Assembly: GCF_000730385.1 (NCBI RefSeq)
Contig: NZ_CP008849.1
Coordinates: 1-64,000 of the forward strand
Direction of reading: 5' to 3'
Length of the DNA stretch: 64,000 nucleotides
Source of the DNA: Alteromonas australica
GTDB lineage: Bacteria; Pseudomonadota; Gammaproteobacteria; Enterobacterales; Alteromonadaceae
Numbering within the stretch: the first letter of the stretch is position 1; each line of letters begins with the position of its first letter. Below are positions 12,963 to 21,664 of the stretch, piece after piece. The notes beneath the pieces were generated by a model that had not been told where the DNA came from, searched no databases, and was given only the letters and a program-made list of their open reading frames with translations. A program made the translations under genes and the position numbers.

Positions 12963-13586
12963 TTAATGTAAGCCCGCGATATAATTAGATAAAATTTCGA
13001 TATCTTCGTCGGTAAGTTTCATCGCGATATCACGCATCATGCCGTTCATATCGTTGTGACGCTCACCTGCACGAAATGCCTTTAGCTGAGAGGCTGTATA
13101 GGTAGCGTGCTGACCACTGATATCTGGGAAACCTGCTAACCCCATGCCGTTCCCTTTTGGTCCGTGACATGCAATACATGCGGTCACGCCACGTGACTCA
13201 TCACCACCTTGGTAAAGTGCGCGGCCTGCTTCTACGTATTGCTCAGGTGTTTCACCTGCTTTTGCATCTTGGCTAGAGAAATAAGCAGCAAGGTCTTTCA
13301 TGTCTTGCTCTGACAATGGTGCAGCCATGCCATTCATCACTGCATTATTACGGCCTTCTTCACCGCCAGTCTGTGATGCAAGTTTGAATTCCATCAACTG
13401 TTTAACTAGGTACTTCTCATGTTGACCCGCTATCTTAGGGTTCATGTCGATCATACTGTTACCATCTGGCCCATGACAGGCTGCGCATACAGCTGACTTC
13501 GCTTTACCTGCCTCGGCATCGCCTTGTGCCATAACAGACGTAGACAAACCTAAAGACATACACACCAACAAACACAGTTTTTTCAT
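12963..13586 (-). CDS. Diheme cytochrome c4
   Basis: This is a periplasmic electron carrier to terminal oxidases. The 207-residue protein has a signal peptide (MKKLCLLVCMSLGLSTSVMAQ) and two c-type heme motifs, CAACH near residue 37 and CIACH in the second half, each in a similar domain, which is the c4 arrangement. I chose the ATG at 13586, which gives a normal signal peptide; the frame extends to 13652 but the extra residues look non-coding. It is divergent from engB. Confidence 0.92.
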   Translation of the reverse strand: MKKLCLLVCMSLGLSTSVMAQGDAEAGKAKSAVCAACHGPDGNSMIDMNPKIAGQHEKYLVKQLMEFKLASQTGGEEGRNNAVMNGMAAPLSEQDMKDLAAYFSSQDAKAGETPEQYVEAGRALYQGGDESRGVTACIACHGPKGNGMGLAGFPDISGQHATYTASQLKAFRAGERHNDMNGMMRDIAMKLTDEDIEILSNYIAGLH

Positions 13587-13760
13587 AATAAATCTCTTAA
13601 ATGGATCCAACGGCTCGCGTGATATACGTGATATCATGCGTATTTTACACATTTAACGCGTCAGAAAAACCTATTCCATGATAAAACTATGGTTTTTAGT
13701 CTGTTTTAACATTAAAAAGCTGTAAACCAGACGTTGTGACGCATGTGGAGGTAAGTCTAG

Positions 13761-14402
13761 ATGTCGTATTACACCAAAGCAAAATTCTTTACCAGTGCAC
13801 CGGACATTCGTCACTTAAAAGATGATACCGGTATTGAAGTGGCTTTTGCTGGTCGCTCCAACGCAGGAAAATCCAGTGCATTAAACACCCTGACACGTCA
13901 AAAGAACTTGGCGCGCACCAGTAAAACACCGGGCAGAACCCAGCTCATCAATATCTTCGAGCTAGAGGAAGATCGCCGATTGGTGGATTTACCTGGGTAC
14001 GGTTTTGCACAAGTACCTATTGCCATGAAGAAAAAATGGCAGCAATCCCTAGGTGAGTATCTTCAAAAAAGAAAATCACTGAAGGGAATCGTTGTACTTA
14101 TGGATATTCGCCACCCCTTCAAGGACCTCGACCAAGACCTTATTCACTGGGCGGTCGACTCGGACATTCCTGTTTTAGCGCTGCTCACAAAAGCAGATAA
14201 GTTAAAGTCTGGTAAGCGAAAAGCCCAGTTGTTGATGGCCCGTGAAGCGGCATTGGCATTTATGGGTGATGTCACGGTACATACATTCTCTTCATTAAAC
14301 AGACACGGTTTACCTGAGCTTGAAGGGGTGTTAAATCACTGGCTTCAGCTTGATAGAGACAAAGGTGATGTGGACGATGACACAAGCGTGGTGGACGCAT
14401 AA
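13761..14402 (+). CDS. engB: Ribosome biogenesis GTPase EngB/YihA
   Basis: EngB (YsxC) is an essential GTPase for 50S ribosomal subunit assembly. Its GTPase motifs are GRSNAGKSS (G1, near residue 31), DLPGYGF (G3) and TKAD (G4). At 213 residues it is normal, with an acidic C-terminal tail. GGAGG lies 9 bp before the ATG. The polA-spf-engB arrangement is the same as in E. coli. Confidence 0.96.
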   Translation: MSYYTKAKFFTSAPDIRHLKDDTGIEVAFAGRSNAGKSSALNTLTRQKNLARTSKTPGRTQLINIFELEEDRRLVDLPGYGFAQVPIAMKKKWQQSLGEYLQKRKSLKGIVVLMDIRHPFKDLDQDLIHWAVDSDIPVLALLTKADKLKSGKRKAQLLMAREAALAFMGDVTVHTFSSLNRHGLPELEGVLNHWLQLDRDKGDVDDDTSVVDA

Positions 14403-14407
14403 AAGAA

Positions 14408-14429
14408 AACCCCACGAACTCGTGGGGTT
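14408..14429. terminator. Terminator hairpin between engB and spf
   Basis: AACCCCACGA (14408-14417) and TCGTGGGGTT (14420-14429) form a long stem. The plus strand has no T-run after it, but the minus strand reads on into TTTTCTTTT, so it looks like a minus-strand terminator that also gives engB a hairpin end. Confidence 0.75.
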
Positions 14430-14605
14430 AAAGAGAGAAAACACATAAAAACCGTAGATATAGAGCACGCTAAATTAAAATAGTTCAACGTTATCTGAAA
14501 AAAAGTGATTTATTCCATTTTTGCGAGAGTAGGTTGAATTAGGCAAGCTGGGTAGGGCACAACAGATTTACCCACGAAGATGTAGTGGACAAAATATAAC
14601 GGGCA

Positions 14606-14677
14606 TAAAAAAACCCCGACAAAGTGTCGGGGTTAAAGCAAAGGTTTGAAAACAGCTTTCTCACCTCTGTACCCTAC
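14606..14677 (-). ncRNA. spf: Spot 42 small regulatory RNA
   Basis: Spot 42 is an Hfq-dependent sRNA that represses secondary carbon-source genes in enterobacteria. The minus-strand RNA begins GTAGGGTACAGAGGT, identical to the start of E. coli Spot 42, has the same AGAGGU/ACCUUU 5' hairpin, and ends in a strong CCCCGACA/TGTCGGGG terminator with seven U. It lies downstream of polA and convergent to engB, the standard spf location. At about 71 nt it is clearly shorter than the 109-nt E. coli RNA; the middle single-stranded region is reduced. The 5' end is inferred from homology. Confidence 0.9.
14607..14632 (-). terminator. Spot 42 intrinsic terminator
   Basis: On the minus strand CCCCGACA and TGTCGGGG flank a short CTT-containing loop and lead into seven T. 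It forms the 3' end of the sRNA. Confidence 0.9.
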
Positions 14678-14684
14678 ACTGCAT

Positions 14685-14712
14685 AGGGTACAAGAATATC
14701 TGTAAAAGGCAA
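14685..14712 (-). promoter_or_regulatory. Predicted spf promoter
   Basis: On the minus strand TTGCCT (14712-14707) and TACCCT (14690-14685) are separated by 16 bp, with 7 bp to the inferred +1 at 14677. No CRP-like TGTGA-N6-TCACA site is visible here, unlike the E. coli gene. Confidence 0.55.
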
Positions 14713-14719
14713 CCCTTTT

Positions 14720-14734
14720 TGTAATTAAATTACC
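14720..14734. promoter_or_regulatory. HexR-like operator 1 upstream of spf
   Basis: TGTAATTAAATTACC matches the known HexR consensus TGTAATWWWATTACA except at the last base. It is centred near -50 relative to the inferred spf start, just upstream of the -35, a place typical of an activator. Confidence 0.6.
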
Positions 14735-14751
14735 AAAAACTACAAAATTTA

Positions 14752-14766
14752 ATGGATTAAGTTACC
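14752..14766. promoter_or_regulatory. Degenerate HexR-like half-operator
   Basis: The right half (ATTAAGTTACC) resembles the two flanking sites, while the left half is degenerate. It begins 32 bp from site 1 and 20 bp from site 3, near whole helical turns. Confidence 0.3.
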
Positions 14767-14771
14767 AATAC

Positions 14772-14786
14772 TGTAATCTAATTACC
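14772..14786. promoter_or_regulatory. HexR-like operator 2 upstream of spf
   Basis: TGTAATCTAATTACC is a second near-match to the HexR consensus, 12 bp beyond the polA stop. It differs from operator 1 at two positions. Confidence 0.5.
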
Positions 14787-14798
14787 AGTTATGGGCAT

Positions 14799-17600
14799 CT
14801 AATGGGCTTCATCCCAATTATTTCCGACGCCGGCTTCCACCACCAAAGGCACATTTAAACTTGCTGCCGTTTCCATTAATTTGACGATAGTCGCCACATG
14901 CTTATCTACGTGTTCTTCTTTAATTTCAAATACAAGTTCATCGTGCACTTGCATCATCATAGTGACATCATCTAAGGAGGAAGTCGTAATCCAATCGTCT
15001 ACCTTTATCATCGCCATCTTTATAATATCGGCTGCAGTGCCTTGCATGGGAGCGTTTATTGCTGCTCGCTCTGCACCTTTTCTACGTGCGCCATTACTGG
15101 CTTTAATATCAGGTAAATACAAGCGACGGCCAAATACGGTTTCTACATAGCCTTTCTCTTTTGCAACTTCACGGGTGCTGTCCATATAGTCTAAAACACC
15201 AGGGTAACGCTCGAAGTACAAATCCATATAACTTTGCGCTTCCTGGCGAGGTACATTTAACTGTTTGGCGAGGCCAAATGCACTCATACCGTAAATAAGA
15301 CCGAAGTTAATGGCTTTTGCACTTCGTCTTTGTTCGGTTGTCACCTCGTCTAAAGCCACACCGAATACCTCACTTGCGGTAGCTTTATGGATATCTTCGC
15401 CTTTTGCAAATGCACTTAGTAACCCTTCATCGGCCGATAAATGAGCCATAATTCGCAATTCAATTTGCGAATAATCGGCTGCCACAATCTTGTAGCCAGC
15501 ACGTGGGACAAACGCTTGCCTTACTCGCCGTCCTTCTTCATTTCGAATGGGGATATTTTGTAGATTAGGATCTGTTGACGAGAGCCTGCCCGTCGCCGTT
15601 ACGGCTTGGTGGTAAGACGTATGCACTCTGCCGGTACGGTGATTGATCATTTTGGGCAGTTTATCTGTGTAGGTGTTTTTCAGCTTTGTAAGGCCACGGT
15701 ATTCCATGATCTTTTGAGGAAGCGGGTAAGAAAGTGCCAACTCTTGAAGCACATCTTCCGACGTTGAAGGCGCACCCTTAGGCGTTTTCTTGATAATGGG
15801 AAGCGCCATCTTTTCAAACAAGATGTGCTGAAGTTGTTTGGTAGAGCCTAAATTAAAGGCTTCACCTGCTTCTTCGTGAACCTCTTTTTCAAGCTCGGCA
15901 ATTCTGGTGGCGAGATCTTGGCTTTGTTGATTCAGCTTTTGACTATCAATAAGTACGCCTTGTTGCTCCATTCTAGACAGGACACAGGCCAGTGGCACCT
16001 CTACATCAATAAGCAGTTGTTTAAGTGGCTCAATATCAGACACCTTTTCCCAAATAGCTTGATGAAGGCGCAGAGTAATATCGGCGTCTTCTGCTGCATA
16101 AGGGCCTGCTTCATCAAGAGGAATTTGATTAAAGGTAAGCTGCTTGGCACCTTTTCCCGCGATGTCTTCGAAATGAATGGATTTGTGACCAAGGTAGGCC
16201 AGGGCCAAAGAATCCATATCGTGACGTTGGGCAGTACTGTTAAGTACGTAGCTTTCTAACATAGTGTCAAAACCAATGCCGTTTAATGTAATTCCATAAT
16301 TTGCCAGTACATTTTTATCGTACTTAATGTGTTGACCCACCTTAATGTGGGTAGACGAGGTAAGAATTGGCTTTAACGCTGCCAGCACCTTGTCCCTAGA
16401 AAGCTGTTCTGGAGCATCTGGGTAATCGTGGGCAACGGGAACATACGCCGCTTTCCCCGGTTCTATACAAAATGAAACACCTACAATTTCCGCTTCCATG
16501 TAATTTAAGCTGGTGGTTTCAGTGTCAAAGGCAAACAGGTCTGCTTGGTTGAGTTTTTCTACCCATTCATCAAACTGTGCTTGATCAAGCACGACTTCGT
16601 AGGCTGATTTATCAATGGGGATGCCTGAAGAAGCTTGAGAAGAAGAGGCACTGCTTACTTTATCAGACGCCTCACTACTGCCTTGAGGGCTTCCAGCGCT
16701 ATCACCACTGAGTAAGGCGGTGACTTCTGAATGCCAACGCTTAAACTCGTACTCTGCAAAAAGTGATTGGAGCTGTTGGTGGTCTGGCGCTTGGGGACGA
16801 AGTGCCTCAATTTTGTAATTTAAATCTAAGTCGATACTGATAGTGGCAAGCCTATAGGAAAGGCGCGCTTGCTCTTCGTATTCTTGCATTTTCGCTGCCA
16901 TGGATTTGCTACCACGGAAAGACAAATCAGCGATTTTATCGAGGTTTTGATAAATAGCATCAATACCGCCTATGCCATTGAGCAAGGCTTGGGCACTCTT
17001 ATCGCCAACACCCGGAACACCAGGTATGTTATCAACCTTGTCTCCTTTGAGCGCGAGGAAGTCGATAACCAATTCGGGGGGGATCCCAAACTTAGTATTA
17101 ACCCCTTCAATGTCCATAATCTGATTGGTCATCGTATTGATTAGCGTAACATTCTCATTCACCAACTGAGCCATATCTTTGTCGCCCGTACTGATGAGCG
17201 TATCTATACCATGGTCTGTGGCTCTGCAAGCCAAGGTGCCGATAACGTCATCGGCTTCAACCCCAGACTCGACAATCAATGGAAGACCCATGGCTTCAAT
17301 AATGGCATGTAGCGGGGCTATTTGACTGCGAAGTTCATCCGGCATAGGGGGGCGATTCGCTTTGTACTCTTTATAAATGTCGTCCCGAAATGTTTTGCCT
17401 TTAGCATCAAAGATAACCGCCATGTGAGTGGGGTTATACTGCTTTATCAGGCTTTTAAGCATATTAACTACGCCATAAATAGCGCCTGTATCCTGGCCTT
17501 TCGAGTTAGTAAGAGGAGGCAGTCCGTGGAAGGCTCTAAACAGATAGGAAGATCCATCAACGAGTATAAAAGGGGGCTTTTTAGATTCAGTCATCGCCAT
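14799..17600 (-). CDS. polA: DNA polymerase I
   Basis: Pol I fills gaps and removes RNA primers. The 933-residue protein has the 5' nuclease domain (about 1-300), a Ser-rich linker (about 305-340), a 3'-5' exonuclease domain with the motif FDTETTSL near 360, and the polymerase domain with DYSQIELR (motif A) and QVHDELV (motif C). The exonuclease acidic residues appear present, so proofreading is probably retained. It is divergent from elbB, separated by 405 bp with an unusual DnaA-box/GATC region. The start is 17600, or the ATG two codons in. Confidence 0.97.
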   Translation of the reverse strand: MAMTESKKPPFILVDGSSYLFRAFHGLPPLTNSKGQDTGAIYGVVNMLKSLIKQYNPTHMAVIFDAKGKTFRDDIYKEYKANRPPMPDELRSQIAPLHAIIEAMGLPLIVESGVEADDVIGTLACRATDHGIDTLISTGDKDMAQLVNENVTLINTMTNQIMDIEGVNTKFGIPPELVIDFLALKGDKVDNIPGVPGVGDKSAQALLNGIGGIDAIYQNLDKIADLSFRGSKSMAAKMQEYEEQARLSYRLATISIDLDLNYKIEALRPQAPDHQQLQSLFAEYEFKRWHSEVTALLSGDSAGSPQGSSEASDKVSSASSSQASSGIPIDKSAYEVVLDQAQFDEWVEKLNQADLFAFDTETTSLNYMEAEIVGVSFCIEPGKAAYVPVAHDYPDAPEQLSRDKVLAALKPILTSSTHIKVGQHIKYDKNVLANYGITLNGIGFDTMLESYVLNSTAQRHDMDSLALAYLGHKSIHFEDIAGKGAKQLTFNQIPLDEAGPYAAEDADITLRLHQAIWEKVSDIEPLKQLLIDVEVPLACVLSRMEQQGVLIDSQKLNQQSQDLATRIAELEKEVHEEAGEAFNLGSTKQLQHILFEKMALPIIKKTPKGAPSTSEDVLQELALSYPLPQKIMEYRGLTKLKNTYTDKLPKMINHRTGRVHTSYHQAVTATGRLSSTDPNLQNIPIRNEEGRRVRQAFVPRAGYKIVAADYSQIELRIMAHLSADEGLLSAFAKGEDIHKATASEVFGVALDEVTTEQRRSAKAINFGLIYGMSAFGLAKQLNVPRQEAQSYMDLYFERYPGVLDYMDSTREVAKEKGYVETVFGRRLYLPDIKASNGARRKGAERAAINAPMQGTAADIIKMAMIKVDDWITTSSLDDVTMMMQVHDELVFEIKEEHVDKHVATIVKLMETAASLNVPLVVEAGVGNNWDEAH

Positions 17601-17650
17601 GCAGTTAATTCAGCTTATCATTAGCCGCAAGGATGCCATAGGCAGGGGTG

Positions 17651-17758
17651 GATCACCATAGAGCAAGGCAAGAATAATACGATCCTTGTCTGTGGATAAC
17701 TTTGTGATCTACCGTTTAGGCAAATAAGATCGAGGCGATCTTTGCCAAGTTAAAGATC
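17651..17758. other. GATC-dense segment of the polA-elbB intergenic region
   Basis: Six GATC sites occur in 108 bp (17651, 17681, 17706, 17728, 17737, 17755), against about one per 256 bp expected by chance. Two of them lie in the inverted repeat AAGATCG-AGG-CGATCTT (17726-17742). Such density is typical of Dam/SeqA-controlled sequence such as oriC. Confidence 0.6.
17691..17699 (-). promoter_or_regulatory. DnaA box 1 (TTATCCACA)
   Basis: TGTGGATAA on the plus strand is a perfect consensus DnaA 9-mer on the minus strand. The 20 bp from here match the copy at 17837 at 18 positions. Confidence 0.7.
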
Positions 17759-17836
17759 ACCTTCTAACGCAATAAAAATAGGGGAACGAAAGCTAAGATT
17801 GAAGACAGCTTACCTGCGACTCGCCATTCCTTATAA

Positions 17837-17845
17837 TGTGGATAA
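17837..17845 (-). promoter_or_regulatory. DnaA box 2 (TTATCCACA)
   Basis: A second perfect TGTGGATAA lies in the same orientation, 146 bp from the first. It is followed by AT-rich sequence with long T runs (17920-17940). Confidence 0.7.
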
Positions 17846-17945
17846 CTTGGTGAACTTGTTTTTTTGGTTTAACCAAGTTGGTCAAGTAATGTAGCATAAG
17901 AAATTAACAATCTTACACCGTTTATTAATAATTTTTTTTCTGGCG

Positions 17946-17973
17946 TTGACTGTTTTATAGCCAAAAATAGTAT
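17946..17973 (+). promoter_or_regulatory. Predicted elbB promoter
   Basis: TTGACT (17946-17951) is followed after 16 bp by TAGTAT (17968-17973). The overlapping TATAAG (17971-17976) is an alternative -10 with a 19-bp spacer. The start codon at 18006 has AGGAGG just before it. Confidence 0.45.
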
Positions 17974-18005
17974 AAGTCAGTTTGCTCAAGGTCTAGGAGG
18001 CATTT

Positions 18006-18659
18006 ATGAAAAAAGTGGCGGTTATTTTAAGTGGCAGCGGCGTATTCGATGGGGCAGAACTCCACGAAGCGGTATTAACCCTATTAGCCATTGAGCAGTG
18101 TGGTGGAAGCTATCAATGTTTCGCGCCAGATAAACCTCAACTGCACGTTGTGAATCATTTAACCTCAGAGGTTAGCGAAGGTGAGACTCGAAACGTATTA
18201 GTTGAATCTGCCCGTATTGCCAGAGGCGACATTAAACCTGTTACGGAATGTCATGTTGAAGATTTTGATGCGTTAATCTTACCTGGCGGCTTTGGTGCAG
18301 CGAAAAATCTGTGCACGTTTGCCGTGGCGGGGCAAGATAGTGAACCCGATAAAGAAGTATTACGCATTTGTCAGGCGTTTGCCAACGCGAAAAAGCCGGC
18401 GGGGTATGCGTGTATTGCGCCGGCATTAGCCGCCAGTGTTTACGACACAGGGGTAAAACTCACCATAGGTAACGATGAAGCTACCGCGAACGGCATCAAT
18501 GCAATGGGCGCTACCCATGTCAATTGCGCCGTAGACGAGGTGGTGGTTGATAATGAAGCTAAATTGGTGACGACGCCTGCATACATGTTAGCCCAGTCAA
18601 TCAGTGAGGCGCATGAAGGGATCAGCAAAATGGTAGAAACCGTATTAGCAATGAAATAG
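18006..18659 (+). CDS. elbB: Isoprenoid biosynthesis glyoxalase ElbB
   Basis: ElbB belongs to the DJ-1/PfpI class I glutamine-amidotransferase-like superfamily; the E. coli protein has weak glyoxalase activity and an unclear link to isoprenoid synthesis. The 217-residue protein begins KKVAVILSGSGVFDGAELHE, has the PGGFGAAKN loop near residue 92 and the nucleophile-elbow cysteine in YACIAPALAA near residue 138. An excellent AGGAGG precedes the ATG. It is single and divergent from polA. Confidence 0.92.
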   Translation: MKKVAVILSGSGVFDGAELHEAVLTLLAIEQCGGSYQCFAPDKPQLHVVNHLTSEVSEGETRNVLVESARIARGDIKPVTECHVEDFDALILPGGFGAAKNLCTFAVAGQDSEPDKEVLRICQAFANAKKPAGYACIAPALAASVYDTGVKLTIGNDEATANGINAMGATHVNCAVDEVVVDNEAKLVTTPAYMLAQSISEAHEGISKMVETVLAMK

Positions 18660-18665
18660 TAATAA

Positions 18666-18683
18666 ACCCTTAACAAGGGTTTT
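18666..18683 (+). terminator. Short hairpin after elbB
   Basis: ACCCT and AGGGT pair around TAACA and are followed by TTTCTCTT, just after the elbB stop. It is short but well placed. Confidence 0.5.
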
Positions 18684-18695
18684 CTCTTGTGTGGT

Positions 18696-18733
18696 AAACG
18701 CCCTATAATCAGTTGAGGTTATAGGGCGTTTTA
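18696..18733. terminator. Long hairpin between elbB and trkH
   Basis: AAACGCCCTATAA (18696-18708) pairs with TTATAGGGCGTTT (18719-18731) across a 10-nt loop, followed by more T. It is a strong intrinsic terminator that ends elbB transcription. Confidence 0.85.
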
Positions 18734-18793
18734 TTGCCCCAGCATCCCCGCCACGACTTCGGGTAACACAATAACAAAAAGGCAAAAAGCAGC

Positions 18794-20245
18794 ATGCACT
18801 ATCGTGCGATTATACGTATTTTGGGGCTTCTCATTGCCCTTTTCAGTGTCACAATGATACCACCTGCCGTTGTTTCGCTTATATACCAAGATGGCAGTGG
18901 TTTGCCTTTTACGCTGGCGTTTTTCCTATGTGTGCTAGGGGGCATCGCCCTGTGGTATCCCAATCGATTAGAAAAACATGATCTGCGTGCGCGGGAAGGC
19001 TTTTTGATCGTTGCGCTTTTTTGGTCTGTGCTTGCCAGTGTTGGGGCCATACCTCTTATCTTATTAGAACAGCCTTCTATGTCGGTTACCGACGCTTTTT
19101 TTGAATCGTTTTCGGGGCTAACAACCACAGGTGCCACCGTTATTGAAGGCATCGATTTTCTGCCACACTCTGTGCAGTTTTACCGTCAGCAGCTACAGTG
19201 GTTAGGCGGTATGGGTATCATCGTATTGGCCGTGGCTATCTTGCCAATACTTGGTGTGGGGGGAATGCAGCTGTACCGTGCGGAAACGCCAGGGCCAGTG
19301 AAAGATAACAAAATGACGCCACGCATCGCAGATACAGCCAAGCACCTTTGGTATATATATCTGAGCCTTACTATTGCTTGTGCTGGCGCGTACTGGTTGG
19401 CCGGTATGAATCTTTTTGATGCTATCTGTCATGCATTTTCTACCGTTGCTATTGGCGGTTTTTCAAATCATGACGCCAGTCTAGGGTATTTCAACAGCCC
19501 CTTAGTGAATATCGTGTGTACGGTATTTTTGCTTATTGCGGCACTTAATTTTTCTCTGCACTATGCGGCGGTAAGTAGCCGCTCGGTAAAAGGCTATTTT
19601 AAAGATCCTGAATTTAAGGCGTTCTTCTTTATTCAGGCTACCCTTATTTTAATCTGCTTTTTAGTGTTGGTGTTGTCGGGGTTTTATGAGTCGGCTGAAA
19701 CCGCCCTCGACCAAGCCATGATTCAAGCGGTCTCTATTAGTACCACCGCAGGCTTTGCGACCACCGACTTTTCCGTATGGCCTACTTTCTTACCTATTCT
19801 TCTTATTTTTTCCAGTTTCATTGGCGGGTGCGCTAGCTCCACAGGCGGTGGCTTGAAAGTGGTGCGAGTTTGCTTACTGTTTTTACAAGGCAAGCGAGAA
19901 GTTGATAGGCTCATCCACCCCAAAGCGGTGTATGCCGTTAAGCTAGGTGAGCGGGCAATGCCAGATCGAGTTGTAGAGGCCGTATGGGGGTTCTTTTCAG
20001 CATACGCCGTCGTGTTTGTGGTATTGATGGTAGGGCTTATTGCCACCGGCTTAGACAATTTAAGCGCATTTACCGCTACCGCTGCTATGTTAAATAACTT
20101 AGGGCCTGGCCTGGGAAGTGTGGCGTCCAATTACGCTGATGTTAGCGACCCTGGTAAATGGATTTTAGTGGTGGGGATGGTATTCGGGCGATTAGAAGTA
20201 TTTTCGTTACTGGTACTGTTCTCGCCCACATTTTGGCGTAGCTAG
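18794..20245 (+). CDS. trkH: Trk potassium uptake system, membrane subunit TrkH
   Basis: TrkH is the potassium-translocating subunit of the Trk system, gated by the cytosolic TrkA ring. The 483-residue protein is highly hydrophobic, with four pore-loop repeats showing selectivity glycines: TTTGATV near 115, STVAIGGFS near 218, STTAGFATT near 317 and NNLGPGLG near 436. It is convergent with trkA, ending 14 bp from its stop, so both subunits are together but on opposite strands. Confidence 0.96.
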   Translation: MHYRAIIRILGLLIALFSVTMIPPAVVSLIYQDGSGLPFTLAFFLCVLGGIALWYPNRLEKHDLRAREGFLIVALFWSVLASVGAIPLILLEQPSMSVTDAFFESFSGLTTTGATVIEGIDFLPHSVQFYRQQLQWLGGMGIIVLAVAILPILGVGGMQLYRAETPGPVKDNKMTPRIADTAKHLWYIYLSLTIACAGAYWLAGMNLFDAICHAFSTVAIGGFSNHDASLGYFNSPLVNIVCTVFLLIAALNFSLHYAAVSSRSVKGYFKDPEFKAFFFIQATLILICFLVLVLSGFYESAETALDQAMIQAVSISTTAGFATTDFSVWPTFLPILLIFSSFIGGCASSTGGGLKVVRVCLLFLQGKREVDRLIHPKAVYAVKLGERAMPDRVVEAVWGFFSAYAVVFVVLMVGLIATGLDNLSAFTATAAMLNNLGPGLGSVASNYADVSDPGKWILVVGMVFGRLEVFSLLVLFSPTFWRS

Positions 20246-20259
20246 CGATAGCATATCTC

Positions 20260-21640
20260 TTAGCCAAAAAAGAACGCACTTGGTTGGAAGAGTTTTTCTA
20301 CATCACTGATGTATTTCTTATCTACCAAGAACAGGATAACGTGGTCGTTGGCTTCTATCTTGGTATCACTGTGCGCAATGATGACTTGTTCATCTCTAAC
20401 CACTGCTCCTATGGTGGTACCTGGAGGCAGTTTTATATCACTAATTTGCCGGCCAACAACTTTAGAGGTGTTTTCATCGCCATGGGCAATGGCTTCTATT
20501 GCTTCAGCTGCGCCACGTCGCAATGAATACACATTGACAATATCACCTCGACGAACATGGGTTAATAGCGCAGAAATGGTGGCTTGTTGCGGTGAAAAAG
20601 CAATATCGATTTCGCCGCCTTGCACTAAATCTACGTAGGCGCTGCGCTGGATCAGCACCATGGCTTTTTGTGCGCCCATACGTTTGGCCAGCATGGCAGA
20701 CATGATATTGGCTTCATCGTCATTGGTTACCGCAATAAAGGCATCCACCTGTTCGACGTTCTCTTCACTTAATAACTCTGGGTCAGACGCGTCGCCGCTA
20801 AATACAATGGTTTTATCTAAATGGGCAGACAGGTATTTGGCGCGTTCGTGACTATATTCAATCAGCTTTACGTTGTGTTTGTGTTCAAGCTTTTTAGCCA
20901 GGCCTGCGCCTATTAATCCGCCCCCGGCAATCATTATGCGCTTATAGCTAGACTCCAGTTTTTGCAATTCGCTCATTACGGCACGAATGTGCTTAGTGGC
21001 AGCGATAAAAAACACTTCCGTCATCTGCTTCAATAACGGTGGTACCTAATGGCCGAATTGGACGACCGCGACGATAAATTGCCGCCACACGGGTTTCCAC
21101 GTTGGGCATATGGTCTTTTAATGCTGAAAGCGCATGGCCGACAAGAAGACCACCATAGTATGCCTTTACTGCGACTAGGCTTGCTTTGCCATCCGCAAAT
21201 TCAACCACCTGCAATGCCCCGGGGTAATCGATAAGGCGTTTAATGGCTTTAGTAACAAGTTGTTCAGGCGCAATAATATGATCAACCGGTATGTCTTGTT
21301 GTTTGTATAATTGCTCTTGATAGATGATGTATTGTTCTGAACGAACACGGGCTATCTTGGTGGGCGTTTTAAATAAACTATAGGCCACTTGGCAGGCCAA
21401 CATATTGCTTTCATCGCTATTGGTGACCGCGATGATCATGTCAGCGTCTTCAGCCCCAGCTTTCCTCAGTACGTCGGGATGAGAGCCTACGCCGTTAACT
21501 ACCTGTAAATCTAATCTGTCTTGCAGTGCACGCAAGGTAACAGGATCGGAGTCGATAACTGTAATTTCGTTTTTTTCTCCAACCAAGTTTTCAGCAAGTG
21601 TTCCGCCGACTTGGCCTGCGCCCAAAATGATGATTTTCAT
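20260..21640 (-). pseudogene. trkA: Trk potassium transport regulator TrkA, frameshifted by one extra base (probable sequence error)
   Basis: TrkA is the NAD(H)/nucleotide-binding RCK protein that gates TrkH. Two Rossmann repeats are clear: [13 protein letters not shown] at the N-terminus and [13 protein letters not shown] in the second half. The frame breaks after TVIEADD: the minus strand has GACGGAAGTG where GACGAAGTG restores [14 protein letters not shown]. The extra base is in the CC at 21018-21019 on the plus strand. Corrected, the protein is 459 residues, matching the usual 458. As written, two overlapping frames (20993-21640 and 20260-21033) result. It is last in the def-fmt-rsmB-trkA operon. 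Confidence 0.93.
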
Positions 21641-21664
21641 CTAACTTAACGTGCCTTATTGCTT

